64,000 nt of DNA from Henningerozyma blattae CBS 6284 (GCF_000315915.1 NC_020191.1:806001-870000); one strand, 5' to 3'. Numbered from the stretch's first letter, positions 1-11,186 are shown. The notes: generated from the sequence alone by a model not told the origin. Numbers and translations are program-made.

Positions 1-1865
1 CGTTGTTCGAATATATGATACTTTCTACGGACATGCTTATAGATAGAAGATCTTGTTCTGTGTGGTAAAACTTTGCAAATATTAACCCAAAAATCATCTT
101 TCTTTCGCTCGTTACACCAAATTCTATTACAAACGTCATGTCTGGACATCCCTTTAATAGTTTGATAATCATTCACAAACTGTTCTAATGCAGCTTCCTC
201 TTGCGAATCAAATGACTTTCCATTGCTTTGAGTTGTTGTTACAAATATCGTGGAAGCTTTTATTGCGGCTGACTGAATCAATTTACTTATATCTGGCACT
301 TCCGTATAGTCTAATGGAATATTTACTTTAGGTAACACATCACGATAATGCTGAGGTTCCGAATGATGATTGTCAGAACCCAATGACTCATCCGATTGAG
401 AATGTATTCCATTGTTATTCGATGATAAATGCTGATCGTTCAATGATTTTCCATTTTGTCTAGAAATATGTGATTGAGAAGCATGTGAAAGTAAGGAGTG
501 ATCATGCATATGATCCTGTTGATCCACTTTTATATGTGGAAATTTTTGTGAATCGCGACTCATAGGAATAACATCTAAATGGTTTCGAATATCTTGTTTT
601 GATTGTAGTGAGGATGATTTTTTATTTTGCTGTAAATGTGCTGCAAGAACTTCATCAAGTGAATGATGCTTTTGCAGTTTGTCTGTAGTAATTCCACTCA
701 ACTCACTAATAGCTAAGGCACCATTAACCAGTGATTGATCATGTAGCCTTAAGTCTTCATTATTATGCTCATTAATCAAATCATTCAAATTACTCTTATT
801 GTTATTATTACTTATACTGCTGTCACGAGTATCTGTTTCTATTGCCACCGAAGCTAGCATATCAGTTCTGGAAGAATGGGTGTTATTTGATGAAGCACTA
901 AGATCATTTTTATTTTTACTATTCATATTATTCATTGAAATATCATTTCTAGATCTTCTACCAGAATTGCTGTCATTAATATTATGTGAAGCTACATTCG
1001 ATGAACTTTGTATACTTTCCTTGTCTTTATTATTGTTATTGGATATTTCTTCTTCTGTGTTTAAATATTGTTGGAAATCAGGGTGTTGTGCAATCGAATC
1101 AGTGTCTATTATGGCTCTTCTAACCAATTGATCATGTTCAGATACTTCATCGTTATTATCTTCATTATCATCTAATGTAGCTAGTTCTGGATCCACAGCT
1201 AAATGGAGCTTTGTTTTATTGTTATTATTTTTTGCCTTTTTATGACTATGGCGTTGAATATCCTGATCGTTATCTAAATCATTAGAGGTATCATTACTAT
1301 TATTAGTTGAAAGATTTTCATCCCCTTCATCATCTTCGTCTATCATATCTGCTCGAGATCTCTTATTACTTAATTTGGTAGGGTCTGCTTCATTACCAAC
1401 GTCATTTTCAGAAGCCAAAGCAGCTGCAACAGCTGCAATTGCAACTGAGTGTGGATCACGATTATTATTAGTTGAATCTGATTCTGTTTCATGAGATGAG
1501 ATACTTTGATTATTAACATCTGTATCTGCATGACGGAAAAACCATTCCATTTCTGCAGTTGTCGTGGAGTTACTGTTTAAGTGATCTACTTTTGGTCCCA
1601 CTAAATCAACATCAATATCTTCATCGTCATCTTCACCATCTTGATCTTGGCTATTGTGACTTTTACTGCCATAGTGCTTTCTATCCTTAGATGAATCTAA
1701 ATCACTACCGCTATCATTTTCAGGTTCGTCATCATTATTAAGACCAACGCCTACATATTTGAAAACAGCTTCTTCAACTGATTCATGCCTACTTTCCTGA
1801 TCATTGTTATCCAACTCAGCGCCAATAATATGCTTATTAGTTCTATTATTATTACTTAGGCTCAT
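1..1865 (-). CDS. REB1: Reb1, Myb-type general regulatory factor (3' part outside window)
   Basis: About 621 residues are visible, from the ATG at 1863-1865 to the window edge; the gene runs off the left end. Reb1 binds TTACCCG/CGGGTAA sites, terminates RNA polymerase I and II transcription and clears nucleosomes from promoters. The N-terminal half is acidic and Asn-rich, as in S. cerevisiae Reb1, and carries the conserved patches ESVEEAVFKYVGVGL near residue 25, AVDPELATL, and DQLVRRAIIDTDSI followed by QHPDFQQYLN. The last visible part, CNRIWCNERKKDDFW and LPHRTRSSIYKHVRRKYH, is the start of the Myb-like DNA-binding region. The N-terminal patches favour REB1 over its paralog NSI1, although VPS54 and REG1 next door correspond to the NSI1 side in S. 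cerevisiae. Only one of the pair is present in this window. Confidence 0.93.
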   Translation of the reverse strand, partial: MSLSNNNRTNKHIIGAELDNNDQESRHESVEEAVFKYVGVGLNNDDEPENDSGSDLDSSKDRKHYGSKSHNSQDQDGEDDDEDIDVDLVGPKVDHLNSNSTTTAEMEWFFRHADTDVNNQSISSHETESDSTNNNRDPHSVAIAAVAAALASENDVGNEADPTKLSNKRSRADMIDEDDEGDENLSTNNSNDTSNDLDNDQDIQRHSHKKAKNNNNKTKLHLAVDPELATLDDNEDNNDEVSEHDQLVRRAIIDTDSIAQHPDFQQYLNTEEEISNNNNKDKESIQSSSNVASHNINDSNSGRRSRNDISMNNMNSKNKNDLSASSNNTHSSRTDMLASVAIETDTRDSSISNNNNKSNLNDLINEHNNEDLRLHDQSLVNGALAISELSGITTDKLQKHHSLDEVLAAHLQQNKKSSSLQSKQDIRNHLDVIPMSRDSQKFPHIKVDQQDHMHDHSLLSHASQSHISRQNGKSLNDQHLSSNNNGIHSQSDESLGSDNHHSEPQHYRDVLPKVNIPLDYTEVPDISKLIQSAAIKASTIFVTTTQSNGKSFDSQEEAALEQFVNDYQTIKGMSRHDVCNRIWCNERKKDDFWVNICKVLPHRTRSSIYKHVRRKYHIFEQ

Positions 1866-2282
1866 AGTCAAAACGGGTCTCTTGTATTAATAATCCTAAT
1901 CAAAATTTAAAAAAATAAATTTAAAAAAATAAAAAATACAATCAGGTAAAATATTAGAAATTTCTTGATTATAATGTAGATCAAAAAAAATACAGGATAA
2001 TTTATATTTTTACAGTATGAAGCTTATAAAATACAGTTCTTAAAAGGAGATATGTGATTAATGCTTTTCTTGTTATCTCTAGTGGTCACCCCGTGATAAA
2101 TTAATTAATTAGAGCCAAATATATAATTAATTAAAAGCTGATATTATCCTTGAGGCTATAACTTGGTATTAAGGACACAATTAAGGCGGATATATAATGT
2201 GACGCTTCTTTTACCTTTATTGTTGTAGTTTGTCAGGGTAAACAAAATATCTTACAATTTTCAAATATTTTTTAGCTTTAAA

Positions 2283-2289
2283 TTACCCG
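2283..2289 (-). promoter_or_regulatory. Reb1-binding site upstream of REB1
   Basis: TTACCCG on the plus strand (CGGGTAA on the minus strand) is a full match to the Reb1 core. It lies about 420 bases upstream of the REB1 start codon. Autoregulation through such a site is the simple reading, but binding is inferred. Confidence 0.5.
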
Positions 2290-2473
2290 TCTGATTTGTG
2301 TTTTCAGTTTGACTGAAGGCGAGAAGAAAATTCGCAACACAATCCGAGAAAAATTGGCTTCGATAGAAATATTTTCCGCGGAAATAGCCTAGAAGTAGTG
2401 AATAAATATAATAGCGCAAAATAAATTGACAATTATCATTATGAGAGAGTTGAGTAATGTATATGCTATTTAA

Positions 2474-2573
2474 ATATATATATATATATATATATAAATA
2501 ATTAGTTTATCTATGATATTATATGTGAGTCTCTTATTAACGTACAATATATATATATATATATATATATATA
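2474..2573. repeat. Two (TA)n microsatellites
   Basis: Uninterrupted TA/AT runs at about 2474-2496 and 2547-2573, separated by unique AT-rich sequence, just downstream of VPS54. Runs like this are common in yeast 3' flanks. Confidence 0.9.
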
Positions 2574-2674
2574 CGACAATAAATTTGAAATGTGAAGTTT
2601 ATGAAATTCTAGTCTTAAAAAAGTCGTTTATTTGTGTAATGATCGTTGATATGTTATTCTTGTATTAGTTATTA

Positions 2675-5491
2675 TTACATTGGAGGTGGTGGTGCATTTG
2701 CCATATATATCCTCTCAGAAGTCTTTTGATACTGTATTTGCAACTGTGAATATTGGTTCTGGGAATGTGGGGTAAAATCTCTTGAAGAACTAGTTAATCT
2801 ACCGAAAAATTGTTGGATATAAAGTAGAAATTCCGCAAGACAATCTTCTGATTCTCCCATGATTGACAAGTTCCTATGCTGACCAGATGCCGTAGATTGA
2901 TTTACACTTGTAATCACGTAATCGTTAAATGTTCTAAATACATCAACAGTCATTTTTTCAAAATCAATTGAATATGATGAAGGCAAATTAATTGAAAGTA
3001 TCAAAGTATCTTTCAAAATTGTAATAGCATTGATTAAAGTTTCACTTGCAACAAATGTTTTGTCAGCAACAACCACTGATTTCTTGTGACCTACTGGCTT
3101 GGATTCTTTCGTGGCATCAGCTATAGAAGGTTCACTAGATTTTGTAGTTCCAGCTGATAAATTGTTGATATTGGTTTTATTCTCTTTCGATTTAGTAAAT
3201 ATTAAAGATAGGTCTCTAACTTTAATCCAGTCTAGAGGATCAATATTTATACTAGAGACAATATCGTTTACATCCTTTTGAATACTTGGCTGAACAATGA
3301 AAGGTATCCACTTTTCATTTACTAGTAAGCCCTTCAAAGTTTTAATATTCCGTACAGAGTTAATCTTAATATAGTTTCGAATTTGTGATGTAATTGTATC
3401 TTGCAAATATTTAGTCAAGAATTCACCGCTAACATTTTCACATTCTTTGATAAATAATATAATAATTGAATAGACTCTGATGAAAAATTCACAAGGAATT
3501 ACTGTATTTGCTTCACGTCTTACTGAGATAATCTTGCCCATTCTCAACTGGACAATTTCAATACCTTCATTAATGCCATTTCTAATATCTAGTTGTTTGA
3601 TCATTGCCATTTGATTTTCATTGGATTTCCCTAATGCTGTTATTTCATTTAAGGCAATATCTAATAGAAGTTTCTGCTGCCTATATAATCTTCTGATAGC
3701 TTCACTTAAATGAGTGAATATGAAAATTAGCATTTCTTGAAACTCAACAGGAGTTTGAGCTCTAATTAATCTTGATAGTTTAGAGCCACTTGATATTGGT
3801 TGTGATTGTGATTGTTTAGTTTGTTGTGTTGTTGAATCATCCATATTTACACTACCCGCTTCAGATATAGTCTCTTGTGGTAAATAAATTTTAATAATAT
3901 TTTTCAATTCCGTTATAAACCTATCTTGATATAAATTGAAGGCACTAGCAAGTTCCTCACATCGATCCAATTTTCTAACTAGCTGCCTTATTTCGTCTTG
4001 GAATTGAGTTGTAACTTCTGAATGCCTTTTATCCCTTGTGCCGTTTTGTAATCTTAGTAACACATCACGGGTAGTACCAGATTCACAATATTGCCTAATG
4101 TCTTGAAGCAGTAAATCACAAAACTGTAATGAAAATTTACCACCAATTTCAATTTTCAGATTTGTCAAGTATTCCCTTGTTTCTGATAATGAAGGAACTG
4201 TCCTTAAATTAACTAATTTATAAGGCCAATCTTTTGTCCATTCATTAACCAATTTATCATTATCTCTATCACCTTTTATTAAATTATCAATTGATCTAAT
4301 TAATTCTAAACATTCTTCGAATTGATTTTGTCGATAAATTGTTTTACAATAGTCAACCTTATTTAAAACTAATTTTACTTGTAGTAATGCTTGTTCAAGT
4401 TTTTCTACATTTTTCATTTTTAAGATATTTTTAATGCTATTAATTTTTTTCTGAATTTTTTCTCTATCAACTTTATTTAACCTTTCAACTAAGCCATCTA
4501 AATCATTAATTGATAATTGAATATTTTCTTGAAGTTTAGCAACATCTCCTAAAACTGTGAATACTCTTTGTGAAGATTTCGAAATTTTTTTGACAAGTAA
4601 ATTTTCCACATCATCTAAATAGTCAATAAGAATATCTCGCAGTGCAATAAAAGCTCCATTCCTCTTCTTTTCATCTTCGCTTGATGTACCATTTAAATTT
4701 AAATCAATACCATTCAATACTTGATTAAATATTCTTGGATTATCTAGTTGAAAATTTTTATCGAAAAAAAATTTTGGAACCTGTTTTATTTTTAATTCTT
4801 CTTGTTCTTCATCAGTTTCTTGAAATTTTTCTTTATCCTTAAAATCTTCGTTATTATTTTCTATATCAGTAGGTGATATAAGATCATTATTCAGATATCT
4901 TATACTGTTTGTATGCTGGAAGGTCGTATATTCGTTTTTAATCGAAGATAAGTATGCATTTATATCATCTCTCCATTTAGGATTGATTTCATTTTTGGAA
5001 AGAATTACTGGTGGGATATCTAAAGTAGTTGGATAAGCTAACCAATGCTTTCTTCTTGTGTTCATTACTATTTCATAAATTGAATTATTTCCCAATGGTG
5101 AATAAACTTCGGACCCTGAATGCTTATCGTTGTTAAACATAAATGTTTTTGAAGGTCTTCCACTATTAATTGAATCAAAACTTCTTCTAATAGACACCGA
5201 ATCAAAACTTTTTCTTATAGCACTATTAATTTTGGAAGGGTTAACACTGGTAGAACTTCGAATATCATCATTTAAAGATTCTTCTTCACCATCTCCAATT
5301 AAGGAAGCATTATCTGATTCGGCAATTGGCTTAATATCATTGCTATTAGTTCTGGTATTAAAATTGTTACTCGACGAGAGGTTAACTTTATTGTTTGATG
5401 AAGAAGAAGTTAGTGAACTACTAGTAACGTTTGTTGAATTTGATGTTATTCTATTAACATCATCCTGTATGGAAATTGCAGGAATGTTCAT
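2675..5491 (-). CDS. VPS54: Vps54, GARP tethering complex subunit
   Basis: A 938-residue protein (S. cerevisiae Vps54 is 889). Vps54 joins Vps51, Vps52 and Vps53 in the GARP complex, which tethers endosome-derived vesicles at the trans-Golgi. The first 130 residues are Ser/Asn-rich and variable. A long helical region around residues 280-440 resembles the coiled coils of CATCHR-family tethers. The C-terminal part carries the Vps54-type stretch KGLLVNEKWIPF followed by a helical domain with LVNEKW and KKSVVVADKTFVASETL, which aligns with the human LLDNERWKQ region. Gene order REB1-VPS54-REG1 supports the call. The protein ends in a proline run, PPPPM. The start is the first ATG of the frame, and the frame is intact. 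Confidence 0.88.
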   Translation of the reverse strand: MNIPAISIQDDVNRITSNSTNVTSSSLTSSSSNNKVNLSSSNNFNTRTNSNDIKPIAESDNASLIGDGEEESLNDDIRSSTSVNPSKINSAIRKSFDSVSIRRSFDSINSGRPSKTFMFNNDKHSGSEVYSPLGNNSIYEIVMNTRRKHWLAYPTTLDIPPVILSKNEINPKWRDDINAYLSSIKNEYTTFQHTNSIRYLNNDLISPTDIENNNEDFKDKEKFQETDEEQEELKIKQVPKFFFDKNFQLDNPRIFNQVLNGIDLNLNGTSSEDEKKRNGAFIALRDILIDYLDDVENLLVKKISKSSQRVFTVLGDVAKLQENIQLSINDLDGLVERLNKVDREKIQKKINSIKNILKMKNVEKLEQALLQVKLVLNKVDYCKTIYRQNQFEECLELIRSIDNLIKGDRDNDKLVNEWTKDWPYKLVNLRTVPSLSETREYLTNLKIEIGGKFSLQFCDLLLQDIRQYCESGTTRDVLLRLQNGTRDKRHSEVTTQFQDEIRQLVRKLDRCEELASAFNLYQDRFITELKNIIKIYLPQETISEAGSVNMDDSTTQQTKQSQSQPISSGSKLSRLIRAQTPVEFQEMLIFIFTHLSEAIRRLYRQQKLLLDIALNEITALGKSNENQMAMIKQLDIRNGINEGIEIVQLRMGKIISVRREANTVIPCEFFIRVYSIIILFIKECENVSGEFLTKYLQDTITSQIRNYIKINSVRNIKTLKGLLVNEKWIPFIVQPSIQKDVNDIVSSINIDPLDWIKVRDLSLIFTKSKENKTNINNLSAGTTKSSEPSIADATKESKPVGHKKSVVVADKTFVASETLINAITILKDTLILSINLPSSYSIDFEKMTVDVFRTFNDYVITSVNQSTASGQHRNLSIMGESEDCLAEFLLYIQQFFGRLTSSSRDFTPHSQNQYSQLQIQYQKTSERIYMANAPPPPM

Positions 5492-6623
5492 TTTAAAACA
5501 AACAACAACTACTCAATGGGTATCAATGCAGTTATTTTGATGAAAAAAAATAGAAAAGAAACAGATGAATAGCAATTTAATGTTGGACTGAATATGTTTA
5601 TAGATCAATCAATTATATATTCAAGACAAGCTTCTAAGCTCTATATCAATTGGAACTTAAATTATATTGGCGAATCTAGTAAATATTACCAGAATTCCAA
5701 CGTATACTGTTTCCAAACATAAATCACGTGTAAATGTGCGGGTAATGTATATCCCTTTAAAAGGGGTGTTGAATTCATTTACTAAATGAAGTAGTTATAA
5801 AATTGGTGAAAAAGAAGAAAAAATACTGTAGAATCAATTTTCTTCATCCATAAACGTACCTATAACGTGTAACTTATCTGATTATATTATTTTTAATTAA
5901 TCTGTGAATTATAATTTTTAAGTACAGAAACACAGATTTGAATACATTCCTTTATAAAAAAGGAAATGACGTAAAATATAGACAGAGTGTAAAATATTAA
6001 CATGTAATTGTAGGCTACCTATATATATATACTTATACATATGTAAGAGTATTAATATGTGCATTACACTAATTAAAATACATAAAGATCGGTTAATTGG
6101 GTCAATAGTAATAGGATAACAATATTAAAAAAAAATGAAGTAAAGGGAATGAAGTGAAATAAATGAAATGAAATGTTAGAAAGCTTAAATTAAATCAAAA
6201 TAATCTTAAATTATTTTGTGAGATAGAATTGGAATTAATATTTTAAAAGATGTAATAAAGAATTAGGTAATATATGCATAAAATGCTTTATTAGAAAAAA
6301 AAACTGCAGATGGGATGATATATATTGATTAGAAAATAAAGATGAACTTTGAAATTTATTAAAATTTTTTTTTGAGTATAAGGAGTTGTTTCCTATAATT
6401 TTGTAAATGGTTTGTAATCATTTAGGTGATAATATTTGGATGTCATATTTTTGTTCTGTTATTAATTTTTTTTAAAAAGGTTTTCTTGTTCTTTTTCTTT
6501 TTTTTTCTTGTTTTTTTCTTATTTTTTACACTTTATAACTGCAATAAATGTTCAATATCATTAATTAGTGGGATGGCCATAATACTAGCTAGTGTTAATA
6601 TAAATACTATTTGTCGATGCAAA
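5492..6623. other. VPS54 upstream region / REG1 3' flank
   Basis: About 1.1 kb without a credible gene. The part nearest VPS54 carries a Cbf1-type and a Reb1-type site (5723-5745). The rest is AT-rich, with poly-A and poly-T runs near REG1. Confidence 0.8.
5723..5745. promoter_or_regulatory. Cbf1-type and Reb1-type sites in VPS54 promoter
   Basis: ATCACGTG at 5723-5730 matches the Cbf1 consensus RTCACRTG. CGGGTAA at 5739-5745 matches Reb1. Both lie about 230-255 bases upstream of the VPS54 ATG, a usual place for general regulatory factors. Confidence 0.5.
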
Positions 6624-9600
6624 TTACTTTTTATGGATATCTGAATCTGTCTTTCCATTAGTTGAATAAAGCCCCTTTGAAATAGTGGAATTATTTAATG
6701 AAGAAATTGGTGTCGAATTCGGAGTATGAGAAGGCAATAAAAAATTATCTGAGGTCATTCCTTGAGTTAGGTTTTGTGATGATCTTGACAACAAATCTTT
6801 ATGGATACTTGAATAAGAGACTGATATACTATTACTCATTAAATCTTCATTATTATCAATAAACCCGATGGTGTCCTTTATTGATCCCATCAGCTGACCA
6901 CCATTTGTATTGGTATTATTGATTGTCTCTTTCACAAGTCCATCATTACTTTTATTTTCATTATCGTCTTCATCTTCATCATCTTCGTCTTCACTATCTG
7001 ATGCAAATATAAAACTTGATGATGATACTGTTCTCTTTGGAACAATTGGCTTTCTAATTGTTTTCTTAACTGTAGATACTAGAGGAGAGGATCTTGTTGG
7101 GATGGAACCTGCTAAACTATTTAAGTTTGAATGGGATATATTATATTTATCGTTAGTTGTAGCAGTAGTTGGATTTGTGATGGGTGAGTTCAATAGCTTA
7201 CCAGTTATAAAGCTATGAGTTCTTGAATTATCAGTGAATGAAGCCACTGAAACACTTTGAGTTAAATCCTTCAATGAATTATTACCCATTGATTTCCCCA
7301 AAGAAACTGTTCTTTTCAAACCAAGACCCATGTTATTGTTATAACCGTCAGCTTCATCATCACTATCATCATCTGAACTTTGTTCTTGTGAATGTTCAAT
7401 GAATTGTTGATTTCCTTCAGAACCGGAATAACTTCCAGATTCGTCTTCTAAGTCACTTGGAGTACTCATATCTGTGTCTTCATCACTATCCATGAAAGTG
7501 AAACTACGATTTGATATTGGAAGATTTGCTTGAGGTGTTGTTACAGCATCGTTACTCAAAGTATTGCTGTTATTATTATTAGTATTATTATTATTTGTAA
7601 GCAATTGATTAGAATTACTTAGTATAGGAGTGTTTGTAAGAGAATTATCATAATTTGAATAATTACTTGCAATACTATCGTTCCTCATTGTATGTTGTAA
7701 ATCAATACCTTCTGGAATATCAATGATACCTGAATGATCCATTGGTAAGAAACTTGAAGTATCACCGGTATAAACTGAATTATAATCATACATGTAATCG
7801 TAACCTCTATAGGTATTAACGTTGTGAGATTCTGCATTCCTGTAACCACTATAATCACTATCTGATTCTTCATCTGAACCATAATTTAAAGTGGTTGCAG
7901 GTAATAATTTAATTATTGGGTGTAATTGAGTGATTAAATTATTACCAGTTGGATTATTTGCTGATCTCGAAGAAGTTGTGGAAGTGTTATCGGTTAATGG
8001 AGAATGAATTGATGAATCAAATCTTCTTGAAAATCTTGCATTAATGAATAACCCACTATCCTCATCATCTTGATCATCATCGTCATCATCTGAGGAAGAA
8101 GAAGACTGATGGGTTTGCATGGAATTATTATTATGCTTTTTGGGTAAAGTGAAATAACTATCATTGTTATTTGAATAATTATTTAAAGAATCAATTGAAG
8201 AAGAAGAGTTTAATTGTGATAATGTATCTGAGCTTGAATATTTGACTGCTTCACATTGTTCCACTCTATCATTGAAATGAATATGTCTATCCTTTGATAA
8301 AGCTATGCTTTCATTATGGACATTATTATTGTTGTTATTTGACGAAGTTGTCAGAATCGATGGTAGTATGGGTTCGTCTGGAGTGTTTGTATTGTCATTG
8401 TCATTAGAGTTGGGGTTATTATAATTATTATTATTGTTATTATTAGTATTAGTAGTATTATTAAGATTAGAATTAAGATTGTTATTAGAATTAGAATTGG
8501 AATTAGCAATATTAGAATCGTTTCTTATTGATGAAGGAGTAATTGCAGATTTATCATTGTCATTAGTCGTTTGAATAGTAGTAGTAGTAGTAGTGGTGGT
8601 GGCGGCGGCATTAATGTCATTATCATTAGTGGGAGTGGTTGATCTTTTTGGGTTCATGAAGTTCATGATGGGGACGTTGTTGTTGATGTTTGTGGTTTGG
8701 AAAAGATTATCATTATTTCCTTCTAATAGAGCTGCGGCAGACGCTACGCTTCTTAAATTTGTATAAGAAGAAGGAGTGGATAGTTTTGGCGCGGTTGTCG
8801 GTATTACATCTTGTAGTACTATTTGGTCTTGAGTATTATTCTTGGTAATGGGGGAATAATATTGGGCGTTGATTTTACCCGCCAAGAAATTGTAATCTTC
8901 ATGAGGATCCTTTGCAGGACCATTTGGATCCATAACCACTGTTGTGTGTCTCATTTCATTAAAATGTTTTCTTGCCTCGTTCAATTTCCAAAGAGCGTTT
9001 TCTTCAATGATTTCCGTGACTGTTCTTTTCTTTAAGATTGGCTTTAATTTGACATTTGGATTGGTATTAGCATTACTTTTGTTTTTTTGCAATCTCTTGT
9101 CGTCGGCACCGTATAATAATTCCATTGAAGTTGAAGTTGTTGTATTTGAAATATTTTTCTCTGAAGAAGTATGATGTAATTCTAATTGATCATCGGTGAC
9201 AACGGGACCATAAAGCCAAGTGACATCTGAATCTTTGGACCAATTTACGATTTCCGGCGATACTGTTTGTAAATTATTCCTTGCCTTTGCCCAAGTTCTC
9301 CAAGAAGCGTTTTCCAATCTTGCCGAGTTGACTTCATCTTGAACGTTTCTTTTCTTTTTCTTCAAAACGATATATTTCCAAGAATTTGAAATTTCGTACT
9401 CGTTCCAATGATGTGATAGATAATCGACATGTCTTTCTGGTTCTCTTACTACATCGTTATCATCTTGTGGTATCAATAAAGTATCGTTATCAGCTGGAGG
9501 AGGCGACGTGGATGCAGAGGGGATATATGAGTCTGAATTTAATCTTTGTATTGGAACACCAGGGGAGGATACAGAGGGTGAGCGTGATGATGATGAGGAA

Positions 9601-10067
9601 GATGAAAGCGAAGGAGATGGAGATGGAGTTGGTGTGAATGAATGATTGTTTTTGAATAGTTGGAAGGGTATATTGGGGTGGGCTGTAGGGTTGCGATTCA
9701 TTGTGGTATTGGCATGTGTGGTGTAGTCCTCATCGTCATCGGAAGAGTCTGAAATATTGTTCAAATTTGATTTCGAATCGTGAAGATATCCGAGAGACCT
9801 TGTTCTCTTCAAATTAAAAGTCTTTTTATGAAACTCATCGTCGTTATCAGCTTGGACTGCCATTGACACGGAGGGACCCATATCTTCGTCTTCGTCTGGG
9901 ATCTGCATGTTATTCTTTTGCAAAAGTTCGTGGTTCTTGCTTGATATGGATTGGTAATGTGTTGTGTTGCTCTTACTGCGAGTGTATGGGATTGGCACGC
10001 GGTTGCCACTGTTATTATTGCTTTTATTTGAATGAGAGGCGAAATACGAAGCTAGATTGTTTGGCAT
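6624..10067 (-). CDS. REG1: Reg1/Reg2, regulatory subunit of protein phosphatase 1 (Glc7)
   Basis: A 1147-residue protein (S. cerevisiae Reg1 is 1014, Reg2 much shorter). Reg1 brings the PP1 catalytic subunit Glc7 to Snf1 kinase and keeps glucose repression on. The conserved family block WNEYEISNSWKYIVLKK starts near residue 220 and continues through WRTWAKARNNL and ITWLYGPVV-like sequence. RHIHFNDRVEQC near residue 595 is the PP1-docking motif of this family (an (R/K)VxF-type site). The rest is low complexity: long Asn, Thr, Ser and Asp runs, including a Thr run and an Asn run around residues 480-560. The size and the VPS54 neighbour favour REG1 over REG2. The frame is intact and starts at its first ATG. 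Confidence 0.93.
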   Translation of the reverse strand: MPNNLASYFASHSNKSNNNSGNRVPIPYTRSKSNTTHYQSISSKNHELLQKNNMQIPDEDEDMGPSVSMAVQADNDDEFHKKTFNLKRTRSLGYLHDSKSNLNNISDSSDDDEDYTTHANTTMNRNPTAHPNIPFQLFKNNHSFTPTPSPSPSLSSSSSSSRSPSVSSPGVPIQRLNSDSYIPSASTSPPPADNDTLLIPQDDNDVVREPERHVDYLSHHWNEYEISNSWKYIVLKKKKRNVQDEVNSARLENASWRTWAKARNNLQTVSPEIVNWSKDSDVTWLYGPVVTDDQLELHHTSSEKNISNTTTSTSMELLYGADDKRLQKNKSNANTNPNVKLKPILKKRTVTEIIEENALWKLNEARKHFNEMRHTTVVMDPNGPAKDPHEDYNFLAGKINAQYYSPITKNNTQDQIVLQDVIPTTAPKLSTPSSYTNLRSVASAAALLEGNNDNLFQTTNINNNVPIMNFMNPKRSTTPTNDNDINAAATTTTTTTTIQTTNDNDKSAITPSSIRNDSNIANSNSNSNNNLNSNLNNTTNTNNNNNNNYNNPNSNDNDNTNTPDEPILPSILTTSSNNNNNNVHNESIALSKDRHIHFNDRVEQCEAVKYSSSDTLSQLNSSSSIDSLNNYSNNNDSYFTLPKKHNNNSMQTHQSSSSSDDDDDDQDDEDSGLFINARFSRRFDSSIHSPLTDNTSTTSSRSANNPTGNNLITQLHPIIKLLPATTLNYGSDEESDSDYSGYRNAESHNVNTYRGYDYMYDYNSVYTGDTSSFLPMDHSGIIDIPEGIDLQHTMRNDSIASNYSNYDNSLTNTPILSNSNQLLTNNNNTNNNNSNTLSNDAVTTPQANLPISNRSFTFMDSDEDTDMSTPSDLEDESGSYSGSEGNQQFIEHSQEQSSDDDSDDEADGYNNNMGLGLKRTVSLGKSMGNNSLKDLTQSVSVASFTDNSRTHSFITGKLLNSPITNPTTATTNDKYNISHSNLNSLAGSIPTRSSPLVSTVKKTIRKPIVPKRTVSSSSFIFASDSEDEDDEDEDDNENKSNDGLVKETINNTNTNGGQLMGSIKDTIGFIDNNEDLMSNSISVSYSSIHKDLLSRSSQNLTQGMTSDNFLLPSHTPNSTPISSLNNSTISKGLYSTNGKTDSDIHKK

Positions 10068-10470
10068 GATGCTTTTGCTGTGGGAAGGATTACGCTGAGG
10101 AAGATATATATGTATATATTATGTTGTTGGGGGGGGGATATCTTTTATTATTTTTTTTTTAATTTTCTATCTTGTAGATCTAAACGCCAATTTACCGGGC
10201 AAAAAAAAGAAAACAAAATAGAAGTTTTAATGTAATGGACTAGAATAAGAAGGGGAAGAATAAAGACAGACAGATGTGTATACTGTGAATAGGATTGGTA
10301 GAAGACGAGGGGTGTTTGATATGAGTTTTTGTAGATGCAGTTGTAGAAAAAAAATCCTAAGTTGTGTGTGCGTGTGTGAGTGGTGTTTGGATTCTGAGAT
10401 AGTGATGCTATTTAGAGTGATGTGTGTGATGTTGCTTCAAATTTATTTTCTCAGTAGTGGGAGGAGGCGA

Positions 10471-10589
10471 TGAGTAATGAGTAATGAGTAATGAGTAATG
10501 AGTAATGAGCAATAAGCAATAAGCAATAAGCAATAAGCAATAAGCAATAAGCAATAAGCAATAAGCAATAAGCAATAAGCAATGAGCAA
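10471..10589. repeat. 17-copy heptamer tandem array
   Basis: Seventeen contiguous 7-base units: five TGAGTAA, one TGAGCAA, ten TAAGCAA and one TGAGCAA. It lies about 400-520 bases upstream of the REG1 start. TGAGTAA combines a Gcn4-type and a Yap1-type half site, so it could bind a bZIP factor, but simple replication slippage also explains the array. Confidence 0.95.
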
Positions 10590-11186
10590 TGAAGCTATTT
10601 TTGTTTTTTAAAAAAAATAAGAAAAAAAAAGTTTAATAGACACTAAAAAAATGAATTATTATTATTATTATTGTTGTTATGGGAGGGGAAAAAAAAGAAA
10701 AATAAGTTGAACTTGGTCCAATACGTAGACAGAGAGGGGCTAGTGTGTATGGATTAAATGTATATAAACGTGACTTATGAATGCGATTATTAAAGAAAGA
10801 AAAGCGAAAAGCAAAGTAAAGCGATTAGATAAAATTTAAAGCAACCAGATTAATTTTTTTTTTTGAATTTTTCTTGTTGAAATTTATTTATGTTAATTTT
10901 TCACACTTTTACTTAAAGCGGGTTTGAAAAAAAAGAGGGACAGTCAATTGAAATTGAAATTGAAATTGAAATGAAAATAAGAGTAAAAAGTAAGAGTAAG
11001 TAAGCAAGAAAGTAAGAATGATAGAATACTAAATAAGATGAGAAATAATCACAATAAAATTACTTCCATTACGGGCACCCCGCCAAGCCTCAGCAGGCTC
11101 CTCAGACAAGCCTGCAGACGATTTTTTTTAACACAGACACACCCGTAGCACGGCTGGCTGGTGCCTATTTTACGTCGCCGATATTC

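Larger units (their letters stand above)
1866..2674. other. REB1 upstream region / VPS54 3' flank
   Basis: An 809-base gap between two genes on the minus strand. It must hold the REB1 promoter and the VPS54 3' end signals. It contains a Reb1-type site at 2283-2289 and two AT dinucleotide runs. I see no reading frame of interest in it. Confidence 0.8.

Noticed and set aside
5134..5144. Perfect ARS consensus match (TAAACATAAAT on the plus strand)
   Set aside because: It lies inside the VPS54 coding region; single 11-base matches are expected by chance in AT-rich DNA.
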